Counted from the first letter of the stretch, positions 1 to 14,160 are shown. The stretch: DNA of 64,000 bases from Sordaria brevicollis (GCA_033439795.1 JAUTDP010000008.1:2914001-2978000), one strand, 5' to 3'. Notes: generated by a model from the sequence alone, not told the origin. Program-made: numbers and translations.

Positions 1-2300
1 ATATTTAAATTTAACGGGCTTTTTACGTCGCTTTATCCCCTTTTATAAATAAAAAGTAAAACCCTTTAAAGATTATAAAATAATTATATTAAAAACCGGG
101 CGCGAAGACGGGACGTTACCCTAAGGTAAATTGAAAGTAATAAGAAAGAATTATACTTTTAAAGTTAAATTTATTCCGACGAACCGTAAAAAGGAAGCTT
201 TTATTATTTTATAAAATTATTTAATTAAAACGGTATATTTAATTTATTAGAACTTAAATTATATAATTTTTATTAAAATTAATATATTAAAAAGAAATAT
301 AAATATAATCGCTTTTTATATTAAAGGTATTACGTCTAATTAAAATTAAAAAATTATCCTTATCGATAAAATATAATTAATCCTATATATTAATCGGAAA
401 TTTACTAAAACCGAATAAATGTATTAATTAATCGAAATAAAAATAATTAACTTAATTTAAACGGTAAAGAAATTAAAATTATAATTTTAATCGTTAAAAT
501 TTCCAACCGTAATTTTTATTAATTATAAAACTACCCCGAGTATCGTACATTAAACCTCTTTCGAAATAACCGATATTAATAAATTTAACCTACGCTTTAT
601 AATAATATTAATTATATTAATTTAATTTAAATTAAATATACGCTATATCTTTAGTAAAATAAATTATATCCCTAATACGCTCTTACGCCTTTTAACCATT
701 AATAATAATAAAAAATAAGAAAAAGATTAAATTAAAAGCGAACTTAATAATATTTAGGAAAAGGGTTATACCGTCTTTATAATTAAAATAGACTTAAAAT
801 TTAAATAAAAAATTATTAATAAATACGGAAAAAATATTAAACTTACGAAAATTATTAAATTCGTAAAGGATAAGAAGGCGTTATATAAAATTAATTTTAC
901 TAAATTACTAATAATTAAAGGAATATCTTTTTATTTAAACGATAATCTTCTTTTTTACTAAATATCGAAGTAATAATAAAAATTATATATTTTAAACGAA
1001 TATATTAAGGAAATATTAAAAATAATTTATAATTCTAAATATTATTTTAATATTAATTATATAATTAAAGATTTAATATCGTATTCCTTTTTAAAAATAA
1101 CGTATAAAATTAAAAATTACGTTAATTATTACCCGGAATATTTAAAAAATACTATATCGAAGAAGAAGTTTTTAAAAAAAATAAATTTAATTAACGCCCT
1201 ACCTATCCCTAATTATATTATTATAATTAATTTCGTTATTATTCTTCCCATCTATTTAAAGAATAACGTATTTAAAATCCCGGACGGAAATTTTAACGCT
1301 ATTTTTACAATTAATAATAAATATAATAAACGTACCCTTTATATTTTTAATTAAATTATTTTTAATGTAAAATAATAAGGAAAATAATTAGTAATATATT
1401 TAATATTTCGCGATTAAGGCTTACCTTCTATAATTATATCCGACCGGGACCCTAAATTTATATTAAATTTTTAATAAGGAATATTTAAAATTATAGGAAT
1501 TAAATTTTTAATATTTTTAGCGTACTATCTTTAAATTAATAGGCTTTTAGAAAAAAAAAATTAAATTATCGAAATCGCTATTTAATATTATATTATTGTA
1601 AATGAAATCCCGTAAATAAATATACTCCCTATATTATAATTTCATTTTAATATAATATATACCGACGTAATCGGCCATTCCCTTATTAAATTCTTAATAG
1701 GGTTTAAACTTCGTACCCTTTTTAATCTAATTTTTAACCTAAAAAATAATTTTAACGTCGAAATAATATGTATATTAAATTATTTTAAAGCGGAATTAAT
1801 AATTATTTATATAGTAATCGTTACGAAAATAAAATACAATAAAAATAAAACGCTAATAGAATTTAAAATCGGAGATTAAGTTTATTTACGTCTATATTAT
1901 AATTATTATTTATTAAGAAAACCCCCTAAGAAATAATTTTAATAAAAAATCGGCCCTTTTAAAGTAATTAATATTAAAAGACTATTAATAATCGAATTTA
2001 ATTTCCTAAAGATATAAAAAAATTACCGTACCGTATTTATTATTTAATTAACGTTAACCCCAATAGGAAACGATCCTTTTAATCGAAGACCCCTTAATCC
2101 GGCCTAAATCGTAGAAAAGGACGCTAATAATAATAAGGAATACGAAATCGACAAAATCCTAAAGCGTAAAACCAATTTTAAAAAAGGCCGTTCTATTTTC
2201 GAATATTTTATTAAATAGAAAAGCTATAAAAATTAATAAAATTTATATATTTTATATTTAACCTTATTATAAAACGCTTTAAATTTCGTTTATATTTATA
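1..2300 (+). pseudogene. RIP-killed Gypsy pol, 3' part (RNase H tail, integrase, chromodomain)
   Basis: Decayed Ty3/Gypsy polyprotein on +, truncated at the left edge. Read through RIP stops, the order is: the end of RNase H with a PDALSRL-like motif near 670-700; an integrase zinc-binding region near 1010-1150 whose His and Cys codons have become Tyr; an integrase core near 1220-1620; the 'GPFKV...' integrase C-terminal domain near 1940-2040; and a chromodomain-like segment near 2140-2240 (EIDKIL ... KSYKN). A C-terminal chromodomain marks the chromovirus branch of Gypsy, which uses it to target chromatin. In-frame stops fall at former CAA, CAG, CGA and TGG codons. CpA and TpG are nearly absent. 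No LTR could be paired inside the window. Confidence 0.8.
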
Positions 2301-4735
2301 ATAATATATACTTTATTAACGTTAAAGAATTTAAATTTAAAAAGCCGAAAAAAATAAAAAAGAATTAAAAGGAATAACCCGAAGAAGAATAGGGAAAAGA
2401 GGTCGTTAAAATCCTTAAAATAAATTTCGAAGTAAGATTACTTACGCATTACGTTTAATTACCCTTCCTTTATTCGCGTAGATTACGTTTCGTTCTATTT
2501 TAATCCAAAAAAATAGAAATTTGCGCGTTATTTAACCGATTTATAATTTTTATATAAGTATTATACCTATAATTTATAAAACCGACCTTTTTATTATAAT
2601 CCGGTATAAATAAATAGAGCGGCCTTATTTTATTTATTAATATTATACTTTTATTTCTATTATTAAATTCTCCCCTATTTTAATAATTTTCTTCTCTTTA
2701 TAATTTTATATATAATATAACTAACCTCTCTTTCGAAGAATATTAACGACGACGAACCTTTTTAAATAATATTATCCCTTTAACGTTATTTATAATACCT
2801 TTACGCAAACTTTAAATTAAAAAAGTTATATTAATTAAAAAGAAAATCGCAATATTTAAATCCAATAATAATAATATTAATTTTAATTTACTATTTAATA
2901 TTAAATATAAAGCCGATAAAGAAATTACCGCTATTAAACAATTCGTAAAGGACGTAAATAATATTCCTAAAAATTAGAATATTAAGGCTATTTTATTAAT
3001 TATAACCCATCGCTAAATTTTAAATTATAAAACTATTAATTTAACGTAATATTTATTTATTAAAGTATTAAAAAGCAATTTCTTACTTAAATTATATAAA
3101 TATAAAATTAATAAGAAGGGCCTTAAATTAACCAATAATAAATTTCCCTATTTCCCCGAATTTAATTTATTAACGGCTATTATTATTATATTTTATATTA
3201 CCTATAAAATAAAGAAGGAAAATAATAAAGAAGGATTTATACTCCTTATTATATTTATTAAATACGAAGGATAGGATTTCGAAAATTATATTATTAGTAA
3301 TACCCTAAATAAATTATTAAAATTATATTACTACCGTATTTTTAACGCCGAATAGAAAGCTAAATATATAAAAAAATATCCGTTAAAAATCTATCCGAAT
3401 ATTAAAATCCTAATTATCCCGAAGGATTTTAATATCGAAATAAAATACGTCGAATTAAAATAACCCTTATTAAAAATTCCCGATATTTAATATAAAATTA
3501 ATAATAAATTCGTATAATATTAGGATATTAAATTTAATAAATAGGCTAAAATAATTAAAATCGAAGATAACGATAATTAAAAGGCTATAAAAGTTAAAAA
3601 GGTACTATTTAAATCCTTAATTAAAAATATTATTAAAAATCCCATTAAAAGGATTATTAATAACGACTTTAATAATCTAACTACTAATAAAATAATTTTG
3701 AATATTAAAAAAGTAATAAAATATTATTCTATTAAACCCTTTAGCGTAATCCCTAAACCTAATACGTATTAAAGCTAAATATTTCGGTAAAAAACTAATG
3801 AAACTTTTAAAAATGTTAATAATTTAAATATATTATTTATAATTAATTCGAATAGCGGAAAACCCGAAAATACCGGCTTTAAACCCTATATATTTATAAA
3901 AATATTTAAAACCAAAATTATTAAGGATTTAAATATTAAAACCACCGAATTAATTAAGGGATCGACTATTAAAAACCCTAAATTCGCTAAAAAATAGTAT
4001 AATAACCGAATATCCGCCTTTAAAGGATTAATTATTAAAGACCCCGAATTAATTAAAGAATTTAATATTAAAATTATTAAAAAATTAATTATAAAGGATC
4101 TTATTAAAAATCCAATTACTAAACCGGTTATTAAATAAAAGGATACCGAATTAATTATTAAAAATATATATACTAGAATAATTATTAACGCCGCCGATTT
4201 AATCTCTAACGAAAATAATAATAAGGATATATTAATTACTAAAAAAAAAAAAAAAATTATTTTATTTACCGAAGTAACTACCGCCGTTAAACGCAAATTC
4301 GGAAAAATAAATAAATAAATAGAAAAAATAAATAAAAAAATTAAATTAATAGAAATAAAAAAAAAATAAAATTAAGGAGGAATTAAAAGGCGTTAAAAAG
4401 GAATTAGAAAAAATTAAAAATAATTTAAAGATCGCTAAAAGTAAATCGAAGGAATTTAATCGTATAACCGCCTTAATATAAATTCGCATTAATTTATATA
4501 AAATAATAGCGGAGAAAATATAAGCCGGTTAAAAGAAAATTAAAATCGTAGGCGGTAAATTCAAAAAATTATTTAATAGGCGCTACCTCTAGACTCTAAA
4601 TCCGCAAAACGTTAATCCCTAAATATATATCTAAATTAATACCTAATAAAATCCGTTCAACGTTAAATAGTAGGAAGCGAATATTAATATAAATTAAGGA
4701 TATATATATAGCGATAGCGAAAACGCTATTAATTT
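2300..4735 (+). pseudogene. RIPed coding-like relic, family unassigned
   Basis: AT-rich RIPed DNA between the Gypsy chromodomain and a less mutated island. Two stretches on + keep a coding character when former Gln and Trp stops are ignored: about 2880-3760, several hundred codons with few other interruptions, and about 4360-4740, rich in Lys and Glu and probably once a coiled coil. A 136-codon open frame on the opposite strand (3886-4296) is almost all Ile, Leu, Asn and Ser and is an artefact of AT-rich composition. This could be the gag of another retroelement or an accessory ORF of the Gypsy copy to its left. I do not recognise it. Confidence 0.4.
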
Positions 4736-4985
4736 TTCTATAAAAGGGCATTAACGCAAGAGATTCCCGTTGGGAACGTTCCTACGCAAATAAAGGCTTC
4801 TAATAGGTATAATCAATTAACGCAGCAGGCGTTAATACGCCTCTCTATATAATATAGATAGAAGCCCCCCAGGTCGTTAATATTAACGCCTAGAGTTAAA
4901 TAGAACAATAATAAAGACATCCATCAATCTTTGACGAGCCCCTTACGCATTACTACGCTGCACTCGTGGTTACACGCATTACCCG
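4735..4985. other. less-mutated island, possible LTR or transposon end
   Basis: About 250 bp with much more C and G and normal CpA/TpG, between two RIPed relics. It contains a TATA-like stretch (CTATATAATATAG near 4848) and AATAAAGA near 4909, and ends near GGTTACA at about 4974. That layout resembles a retrotransposon LTR (promoter then polyadenylation signal), but no second copy is visible in the window and no target duplication could be assigned. Confidence 0.3.
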
Positions 4986-4989
4986 CCGC

Positions 4990-5640
4990 TTCCGTTTCGA
5001 ATTTAATTTAAAATACGTTAATTTTACCCTTTTCGAATAGGAGTTTTAAATTTAGTTTAATAAAATGTAAATTAATAGTATTTATAAAGGCCGCCGTTTT
5101 ATTACCTTTTTTAAAAATAAAAAGTTCGATAATTTCGTTAAATATAAATCGAAATTTAAGGGGTAAATATTTTAAGGCTATTTTATAAATAATATTAAAA
5201 GTACGTTTCTCTTTTAGGATTTAAAAGCTTAGGGTACTATTACGAACGCTTTATATTAATAACGAATCTTCCCTTTTTTATAGGAATTTTAATAATAATA
5301 TTAAAATTTTATAATTATATAAAATAATATTCCTAATTATAATTCGAAATCGATCAAGGTATTTATAATCAAGGCCTTTATTAATATTAAAACTATTAAA
5401 TAGCCGCCGTATTCTTATAATTTTAACCCTATCGAGAACGTATAATTTTAAATAAAGGCCTAAATTAAATATAAATACCCTATTAAACCAATTAAGAATG
5501 GCCTTAAAACCGCTATCGAGAGGGTATAATATATTATACTTAACGATTACTTATTACGCTTAATATACTCGATGCCTAGAAGAATCTAAGCGGTTATTAA
5601 AGTAAATAGTAGTTATATTAATTATTGAAGGGATGTTATT
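4990..5640 (+). pseudogene. RIPed Tc1/mariner transposase, C-terminal part
   Basis: Decayed DDE transposase on +. Read in one frame from about 5340, with RIP stops at former Trp and Gln codons, it shows the PPYS..(N)FNPIENV motif at about 5403-5446, then a Lys-rich helix and an ending like 'L..LI.SMPRRI.AVI' at about 5560-5600. This is the hallmark C-terminal third of Tc1-like transposases (PPYSPDLNPIENVW family motif). The N-terminal half is not resolved. I could not pair terminal inverted repeats, so the ends are approximate. Confidence 0.75.
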
Positions 5641-8600
5641 ATTACGAATTGGTATTCGGATTTTTTGCTTTTTTATATACTAAAATCGCTCGTTCTCCGT
5701 AATTCTATTGTTATTATTCAAAATCTGGGCGCCTCATCTGTACTATTTTCGATATTTTTATTAGTTTGAACCCCCTGTTTTTTCTTTCTGGGCGCCCCGC
5801 AAGTACCGCGCTAGCAATCAAACCAGGGGGAGAGTGTACAGTAGCGCTCCAGAGCCCAGAAGGAAGCAGGCACGACGCACAACAGCGTGGAGACCTTTGC
5901 CAGTCTTCCTGGCTGCCCGCTGCCACATACCAGTTGAAGATGGGTGCGGGGGAGAGAGCGAAAATGATTTGTCCAAAGGAATGTGGTTGTGAGGTGCAGC
6001 AGCTGCAGGTCGAACTGAAAGCAGTTTAGAGCCACAGAAGCTACAACGACCACATCCTTGTCCACGCAGCCGATGCCACAGAAGGGACACCCATAGCGAG
6101 GACGGGGACGGCGTGAGGGCGTCAAGGTTGGAGGGCGTGTCCTTTGAAGAGGAAGGGGTGTTGGTTGGCAGTGCACAGTGTTCTTGGCAAGATGCTGGGT
6201 AGGTGGGTGTACACAGGCATCAAATTTGCCATCGCCGTTGGGGTTGGGTTTGAGTTGGGAAAGGGAATCATCATGTTGTTGTTGTTATTGTAGATGCAGG
6301 TTGTATGCTGTGGGTAGTGCAATTTGGCTGAAGCGACCAGCACCAGGCTGGATGTTGACGAGCTGGCTCACGTTGTGAAGCTCGACACTATAGCAGCCCG
6401 GTCTCACCGAAGATTTTGGGCTTCGAGTCTAGAGCCGGCCGCGAAATCCAAGGCTGTCCCCTAATCCATTTCTGATCGTGGGGCTATTCAGTTCATGCCA
6501 GGAATGAAGGAGACAGACAGCGAGATAACACCAACGGCCAACACGATGTTCGCCTTCGGGCCTTGGCTTATTGGTTCTTCTTTCGTTCTTCTTCTGGGTC
6601 GTAAGCCACTGGCCCATAGCCCAAAAGAATCTCGAGGGTCGCACCGGGGGCGCCTCTTGGGAGTGCTGAGAACTCTGAAGTGCAGAGGAGTTCATACCAT
6701 TTTGGGCTTGTATTGTTGGACTCCTGGACCAGGCCGAGATGATGGGCGGCCAATGAAGCAGTCCAACGGCGACGCCTGTTTCTCGCCAGGCTTCATGACG
6801 AGCTTGACGAGACAAGGAGATTGGTGGGTGCAGCTACCGGGTGTGAGAGCCTCAAGGTCAAGAAGGGCCTCGTCGATAATGCTCTCAATTAAAGTCGAAG
6901 AAGAGGGACGGGAGTGAAGACGAGGACGGGACAAGGTCGCACTGCAGTGTGCAGAGGCAGCAAAGGGCAACCATCACAAGCATCAAAAAGTCGCCATGTC
7001 CACTCATTTATTGCGTGCCCTTCACTCACGATACCACCACCAGAACACCACCTTGGATGTACGCGACATGTACGGAAGTCGTATCGTGAAAGTGCAGCGC
7101 AGTAATGGCGAAGAAGGACTTGTGCCTCCAATATACATGCCAAATACTATGTCTCCTTCTTGTGATGCTGCCGTCTGTTGGGGATGCAACCCCAGTGTCC
7201 CATATTCACTGTTCACGAATTAGAACCCCCACGTCAGATTTCTCCCCGCGGTCGAAGTGTTGTTGCTTCTGGATGTTTTCGGTTTGTCGTCGTCGTCGTC
7301 GTCGTCGTCGTCGTTGTTGCTGTTGTTTTATCCTTCTCTACTTGCCGGATCGGCGCCAGAGACAACAAGAGACAACTCCAAGGCCAGTTGATGTGACTGA
7401 TGGGTGAGCATCAGGAAGCACAGGATGACACTCTGGAAGCACAAGGACTGGAAACAACCCATCTCACCATGGGCGGGTTTCGCATCTTCCTCTTGCGGTG
7501 TTGCAGCGTGCCAGCGGGCCCGCCACTATCAGCGTGTACAAGTCTGTAACTTTGTATCAAACTCAAGACCGAGTGAGGGTGATGAGGTACAGTACCCAAC
7601 GGAGGTCGCTGAAGCCCGAGAGGGAACACAAACTGCAGAAACGCCTGGTGTGTGATCTTCCGACTTGCTCCAATGTGAAGCCGGTGCCAGTGCAGAGATT
7701 TTCCAAATGGCAAGATATGCTGAGACCGGCCAAGGGGGAAGTCGGAGGACTAGCGCCAATGGAGGGAGTCGAATTGAGGTTGAGAGTCTCGTCGACAAAG
7801 TTGAGGCTCCTCCAGGCTTGTCTAGCTTGTCAGTCTCGTTGCAGCAAGCAGGGACGAGCAGGACGGAAAGTTTGGGTACGGAAATTGCGTGCTGTCTGGT
7901 TCGAACGACAGAGGCAAATGAGACGAGACGTGGAGCGTATGTTAGTGGATGGACGTGCAGACAAGAGATCAAGACAGACCAAACTGGGGAAACTATTTGA
8001 TTGTGAAATTCCAATTCCATTAAATTTAGCCCATGCCCTGAGCACCAGCTGAACTGAATGACCTGAAGAGAAGGTGAAAATTTTTCACTTTTGCCAGGTA
8101 CTCTTGCAACAAGTCTGTTCCTGTTCAGGTTCCATGCATCGTACGTGCCGCGACAAGGCAGGCAGTGAGGTGGTGTATACTAAGTAGTAGTAGTAGTGTA
8201 CATTGTAACAGGTTGCAGTCTTGCGAAGGCAGAAAAGTTGAAGAGGCAGACAAGAGGCGTCAGTGACAAAGAATGCAAGCACGCGACCGCTAACAATTTT
8301 CTTTTCCTGTTCTTGTCTTGTCTCTCACCATCACTTTTCTTTGGGGTCATCGGGATCTGCGAGCGAGGATTCTGGCTACTGCCAGCACAGCCTGAACCAT
8401 CTGATTGCACCCAAAAACCAAGCATTGAATCCCATTCGGGCAAGAATACCAAGGCAATTGACACGCAAATGAAGCAAAGAAAAAAAAAAAAACTTTTCAA
8501 GGGCAGCAGACTGCAGTTACGAGGACCTGGGAAGGGCCGCCAATATGAGGTGGTCACGCCTCTCAGCAGCTCCCTCTAGGTACTCCTCCTCAGGCAGGCA

Positions 8601-8870
8601 GACCGAGAGAAAGCTGAAGCAAGAGACTGGTAGGACTTGGCTTGCAACTGCAACTGGCGAACTGCGAGTGACCAGACCAGTCCGCCAAGCTCAAGGACAG
8701 ACTGACAGATCCGCTTCTCTTGCTCATAACGAACCAGGGTGGTGCCACGACCAGCCAGCATGCTCCCATTCTCGCTAATTCCACGCCTGCCAGAAAGAAA
8801 TTTTCTTTCCCACCCCTCTGACACCCAGGACACCTCCTCTTGAACACGCTCTGGGAAAAACACTGTGGGG
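5641..8870. other. unique non-RIPed interval, no convincing gene
   Basis: Normal-composition DNA between two RIPed blocks. Many overlapping short ORFs occur on both strands, none with a recognisable domain. The longest (7498-8052, +) opens with GTG and is Arg-rich; an ATG ORF of 140 codons (6495-6917, +) is opposed by one of similar length on the other strand. A (GTC)n repeat of about nine units lies at 7286-7313 and a short AGT repeat near 8186. The composition changes sharply at the Copia duplication at 8871. Confidence 0.5.
7286..7313. repeat. (GTC)n microsatellite
   Basis: About nine perfect GTC units followed by degenerate GTT/GCT units, in unique DNA. No supported reading frame uses it. 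Confidence 0.9.
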
Positions 8871-8875
8871 CTACC

Positions 8876-9069
8876 TGTCAGATTCCAGGGTGGTATTCTG
8901 GGCCAAAACAGTATAGACCAGTATACAGCTGGTCAGCACTGCCAGCCACCCAGAAGGTCTTGGCAAATAAGGGATACCCCTAGCTCCCCCGACTAGAACT
9001 CCAGAATCCTATTCTCCACAGTTACACACAGATACACAGAATTAATCAATTCCCCTATATAATTTAATA
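8876..9069 (+). repeat. Copia 5' LTR
   Basis: 194 bp. It begins TGTCAG and ends AATTTAATA, which is the RIPed form of the 3' copy's AATCTGACA. Roughly the first 150 bp carry little RIP; the last 30 bp are mutated. Confidence 0.95.
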
Positions 9070-9099
9070 ATTAATAATTTAATATATTTATTACTATTA

Positions 9100-12000
9100 A
9101 TACCGATAATAACGATAATATTACTATTATTATTACTATTACGATATTTTCTTTAAAGTAAATTAATAAAATAATTAATAATAACCCCTTCTTTATTAAT
9201 AGCGACGATTGGGTCCGCTAAGAGGAGATACTATAAATTAAATGCGATTTTAATATTATTAAAGCTTAATTCTTAGGCGAAGTCGACGTACTCCGCGAGC
9301 TTTTCTACTTTAAACCCGGTAATTTCCCTCTTAAACTAATTGTTAGACTCCGTATCGAAATAGTTAATAAAGAATTACGTTTTTTTAAAGCCGGTCTCCT
9401 TTATATTATAATAAATAAGGTTGGAGAGACCGTCGAAGTTTTTTACCGTTATCGAAATAATATTTTAATCGATAGGATCTTTATTAAAGAAGATTTGGGT
9501 AATTTTTAGCTCTATTATAATACTAAGGTTACTTATTCCGATAAAAAGAAAGATTGGTTAAAATTCGAAATTAGGGATAAGGCTATAAAAATTTAAATAA
9601 AATTTTTAATTAGCTACGGACTTTAAAGCTCGGCTATAAAGGAAGAATAGGATATTTAAACTTAATATAACTTCCTTAAGTAAGGAACCCGATATAATAT
9701 TATTAATAAATTCGTTAATATTTATAAGGCTTATACCGATAGTATCGTAATCCTTCGAAAAGAACCGACTAATTTTAATATTTAATTTTAAAATTGGGCT
9801 ATAATTATAAGTAATAATATTATTAAAGGAATTGGGGAATGTATAAACGCTATATTTTAATATAACGATTTCCGCGCTATTATTAAAATTGTTTAACTTA
9901 ATTACGCCGATACGATATAGAAGTTTAACGATAAAATAGAAAATAATATTTTAAAATATATAGAAGTGTACGAGGATTTTAAAAGGTAAGGTATAGATAA
10001 TCGTTATAGTATTATAACCCCTATAAGTAGAAATAGTCGTAGGGTATTTATTATTAAAATCGATGGTTAGATTTATTATTATATTAATAACGATAATAAA
10101 ATTAGTAATTATTAAGAAATTAATAATAGGGATGTTCGTTAATAAGGTAGAAATAAGAAGCTTAAGGGTAATATAAGTAAACGAAAGTAGGCGTCGGATA
10201 ATTCCGAGAATACGCGTAAAAAATAAAATTCGAAAGATAAGAAGGGTAAAAGTAAGGATTTCCCTATATATAAAGTATATAAAAAAGGATTTTATTCTTT
10301 TAAAGAGTATTAATACGTAAATTTAAACGCTAAATTTAAAGCTTTTAGGCTATATCCCTCTACTACGCGAATTATTAAAGCTAATATCGCGAAGGATGTT
10401 AATTTAGCTAAGAAAATTGAAATTATTAGGGAGAAGGTTATTAAGACGGTAAAGTTTGAATTTACGTAATTCCTTAAAGAGGAGTGTAGGGTAGTTTTTT
10501 AAATCGGTAACGGAAATGAATAAAAAGAATATCCCTTTAAAAATTTAATTATTTTAGATTCGGGGAGTTTTCTCTATATATTTAATAAAATTATTCGTTT
10601 TTACTACTTTCGTTATACCGATTTAAATAATTATTTATAGGTAGGTAATTCCCGTATTGAAATTTAAGGTTTTAGGGAGGTTAACGTCGTTATTAAAGGT
10701 AAAAAAGGTAATTTAAAATTACGGTTAAAAAAAGTCGCGTTTTACTTTAATTTTACTATTAATTTCGTTTCCCTCTTCCTATTACGAAGGTAGGGTTTTT
10801 ATTAGGATTATCGACTTTTAAATAATTATTTAAAGAGAATTAACGGATTATTCTTTTATTCTTTGGATATTATTTTTAATTAAATAGTCCTAGAATATTT
10901 ATTTATATTATTTATTAAATTAATATTTATAGCGCGGCAATATTAAATTAATTCTTATACGAAGAAATTGTCGATTTAAACTACTAAAATATAGTATTAT
11001 TAATTCGGTTACCCTAATCCCTAAGTATTCGAATATTTATAAAACGTCGATAAGGTACGATTACGAAGTATTTTAATTAAGAAGAAGGATGCGGATAATA
11101 TAGTCGCAATAGATTTTATTTCGATTAAAAAGCCTTCGAGCGATTTCCTTTCTATAGTACTTTTAAAAGGGATATTAATAATCGAATACGATATTTATAC
11201 TATAGTAAAAATACGACGTTAAATACGGCGAATCCCTCGAAACTATAGATATAAATTAGGGTAACGCTTTGTAATAAATTTCCTCGAATTCGATAAGGGT
11301 ATTAACGGATACTAATATTTTATACTTATTATTTACCGATAATTTAAATATATATAGGATTATTACTTTTCGAACCGGATATTTACTAATATTACTTCGA
11401 TTTTATATAATTATATAAATATATTAGTATATCGATATAACGTTAAGGTTAAGGCCTTCGAATATAATAATAAATTTAACCAAAGAGAAATACTAATTAA
11501 ATTCGGAATAAGAAGTATATTATTCGAACCTTTTATTCCTAATATTTAAAAATAGAATAATAGAGTAGAACGTTTAAGGGGTGTGGTAAAATAACGATAT
11601 AATACTATAAAGAATAGTTCAAAATTTCCAATCGATTTATAATTAGAAATTATATACGTAGTAATTTATTTACTAAACCGGTTACTTCGATACCTCTATA
11701 ATTAGAAATCCCTATACAAACGCTTTTATATTTATATTACTTAATAATATAATTAATAAAAATTACAACGATTAAATATTAATTACCTTCGAATATATAG
11801 GTATAAAGTATATTCTATAATTAATATAATATAAAAAAAAGAGAAACGTCGCTAAAAGTATTTCCCTAGAATATAAATCGGCTATTTAATCGGATATAAC
11901 GCCTCTTCGATATATTATATATAAAACCCCGTTACGAAGTAAATTATATAAATACGTAATATAATATTTAACGAACGCGTTAAATTTTCCCCCGACGAGA

Positions 12001-14160
12001 TTAATATTAAAGAGGATTTAATAATTTTAGAAATAATAATTACCGAGGAGTTCGTTGAAAAGTTAAATAAAATAAATAAGTAGGATTTAAATTAGGGGGT
12101 ATTAGCAAATCCCTACTTAGAAGATACCGAGGTCGAACCTCTTTTAAATATAATATTCAAGGAGGAAACCCTAGATTCTTAATAAAAAACCGCTTAAAAG
12201 ATTAAAGCCGGGGATATTTACGAGGTTATAGGGCCAGATAAAATAATTATCGATTTTATTATAAATTTATATTTAATACCGCTAAATACCCCTCCTTCGT
12301 ACGTAGTAGCCTTATATACGGGCGTTATATTAAATTAAGTAATCGATAAATATTTTTGAAAATTAGAATTATAAGAGAGTACTTTCTTAATAGGAAGATT
12401 ATTATAATTAATAATAAAAATAATTATTAAAACGGTTATAAAGGTAGAGGTATAATAATTATTAATTAAATACGGTAAATTAAATAATCTATACCGCCGT
12501 AACTTCCCGGGGGTATTAAAGAGCTATTACGACTTCGAGAATTACTTTCTTAGCAAGAAGTTTCGTAAAGTAGAACGAACCTATTTTAATAGCTATAAGG
12601 ATATAAGAATTTAGATTAAAGTTAATTAAAATATCCTTTATACTAAAGGGAAATAGATCCTTAATTATATATAGGTATATATTTATAAATTTAATAAAAA
12701 TAATACTTTAAATAAAGTTAAGGCTAAATTAATAATCCGAGGAGATTAATAATATAAGATAGGCGTTAATACTTATACCTCTACCTTAGCGGGAAGGTTT
12801 TTCCGAATTATTATTATACTAATAATTCGTTTTAATATAGAATTTATTTAATAAAATGCGGTAAACGCTTTTATAAACGTTACGATCGATAAAAAGATTT
12901 ATATACGTATATTATTAAGATATTAAGTAGAAGGAAAGGTTCTTAAACTATTAAAAGCGTTCTATAACTTCCGACGAGCCCTTTTATTATAATAAAGGGA
13001 ATTGAGTGGAACGTTTAAAAGTATAGGATTTAAAACTATTTTTAAAGATTTATATATTATAAAGAAGGAGAGAATATTTATATTATATTACGTTAACGAT
13101 ATCGTCTTTACTTATTTAAAGGAATGTAAGGATTAGGTTAAAGAGTATATTAATTTATTATAATTAAAATATTAATTAACCGGTAGTAAAGAATTGTAAT
13201 AGTTTTTAAATATTAAAATTATTTATAATTATAAGGTAGGAAAAATCTAATTATCTTAAGAAGCCTATATTAAGAAAATTAATAAATTATTAAAATCGAT
13301 TTATAGACCTACTATAGTACTAATAAAATAATAAAAATTATTACCCTTCAATAGATTAATTAACTATATTAAGATTAAAAATTACTAAATTAACATAAGC
13401 TTTATATTATATATTATTATTAATACGCGATTAAATATAGCTTTTTTAATTAATCGATTAGCTCGTTTTAATTATAATCCTAATTTAGAATACTATAATA
13501 CTAATAAAAAGGTTATTTATTATTTTCGTATAATTAAGGATTAGTACTTATATTATAAAAGTAGTGACCGATTCGAAGTAGTTTTAAACGCTTCGTTTAT
13601 TAATAATAAAATAAACCGTAAGAGTTCTTAAGGATTTACAATTAAATTGTGCAGTGGATTTATTTATTAGGGTACTATTAAATAGACCGCTATTACGATA
13701 TTAATAATAGAAGTAGAATTTTACGCTATTAAGAAGGTTATTAAAGAAATATTATTTATTGACCGATTTATTAAAGTTCTAGGTATAAAGTTGCTTAACG
13801 ACTTTATTCCTATTATAAAGTATAATAATTAGTAGACTATTAGAGTATTTATTGAGGAAATTCCTACTTTTATTATTAAGATAAGGTATATCGATATTTA
13901 TCGATATTAGTTTTAAAAGGAGATTATCGAGAAGGAAACCCTCAAAATTGATTACTTAGAAATAAAGGAAATGCCCGTAGATAGATTAACGAAGGTACTT
14001 AGAGTATTAGAGTATAAGAAGTTTAGGGAGTTATTAAGGATATTTATAAAGTTATTACGCCTAGTTGTAATAGGTAATAATGAAAAGACTCTAGAAATAG
14101 AGGATTTGGATGAATATTTAGGTATTGTAATAGGAGAAGTAATAGTAGATTAACTAAAGG
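9100..14160 (+). pseudogene. Copia gag-pol polyprotein, RIP-degraded
   Basis: One long decayed frame on +. Visible in order: a zinc-knuckle relic (former Cys and His now Tyr, Phe or Ile) near 10260-10310; an aspartic protease LDSGS at about 10552-10570; a GAG-pre-integrase 'GYPNPQVFEYL' near 11010-11040; the integrase core with Asp in AIDF near 11110 and Glu in a VERL segment near 11565; reverse transcriptase from about 12470, with the catalytic YVDD box read as YVND near 13085-13105 (a G-to-A change typical of RIP); and the C-terminal RNase H ending MPVDRLTKVL at 13971 onward. The last 60 codons (13971-14153) are still open. Integrase before reverse transcriptase defines Copia (Ty1-type). 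Confidence 0.9.

Noticed and set aside
3886..4296. 136-codon Ile/Leu-rich ORF on -, membrane-protein-like
   Set aside because: Its hydrophobicity follows from AT-rich RIPed DNA; the opposite strand has the coding-like relic.
6495..6917. 140-codon ATG ORF on +
   Set aside because: No recognisable domain, and an antisense ORF of similar length (6429-6815). No reason to prefer either.
7498..8052. 184-codon ORF on +
   Set aside because: It opens with GTG, is Arg-rich without a domain, and is opposed by a similar ORF on the other strand (7529-8020).
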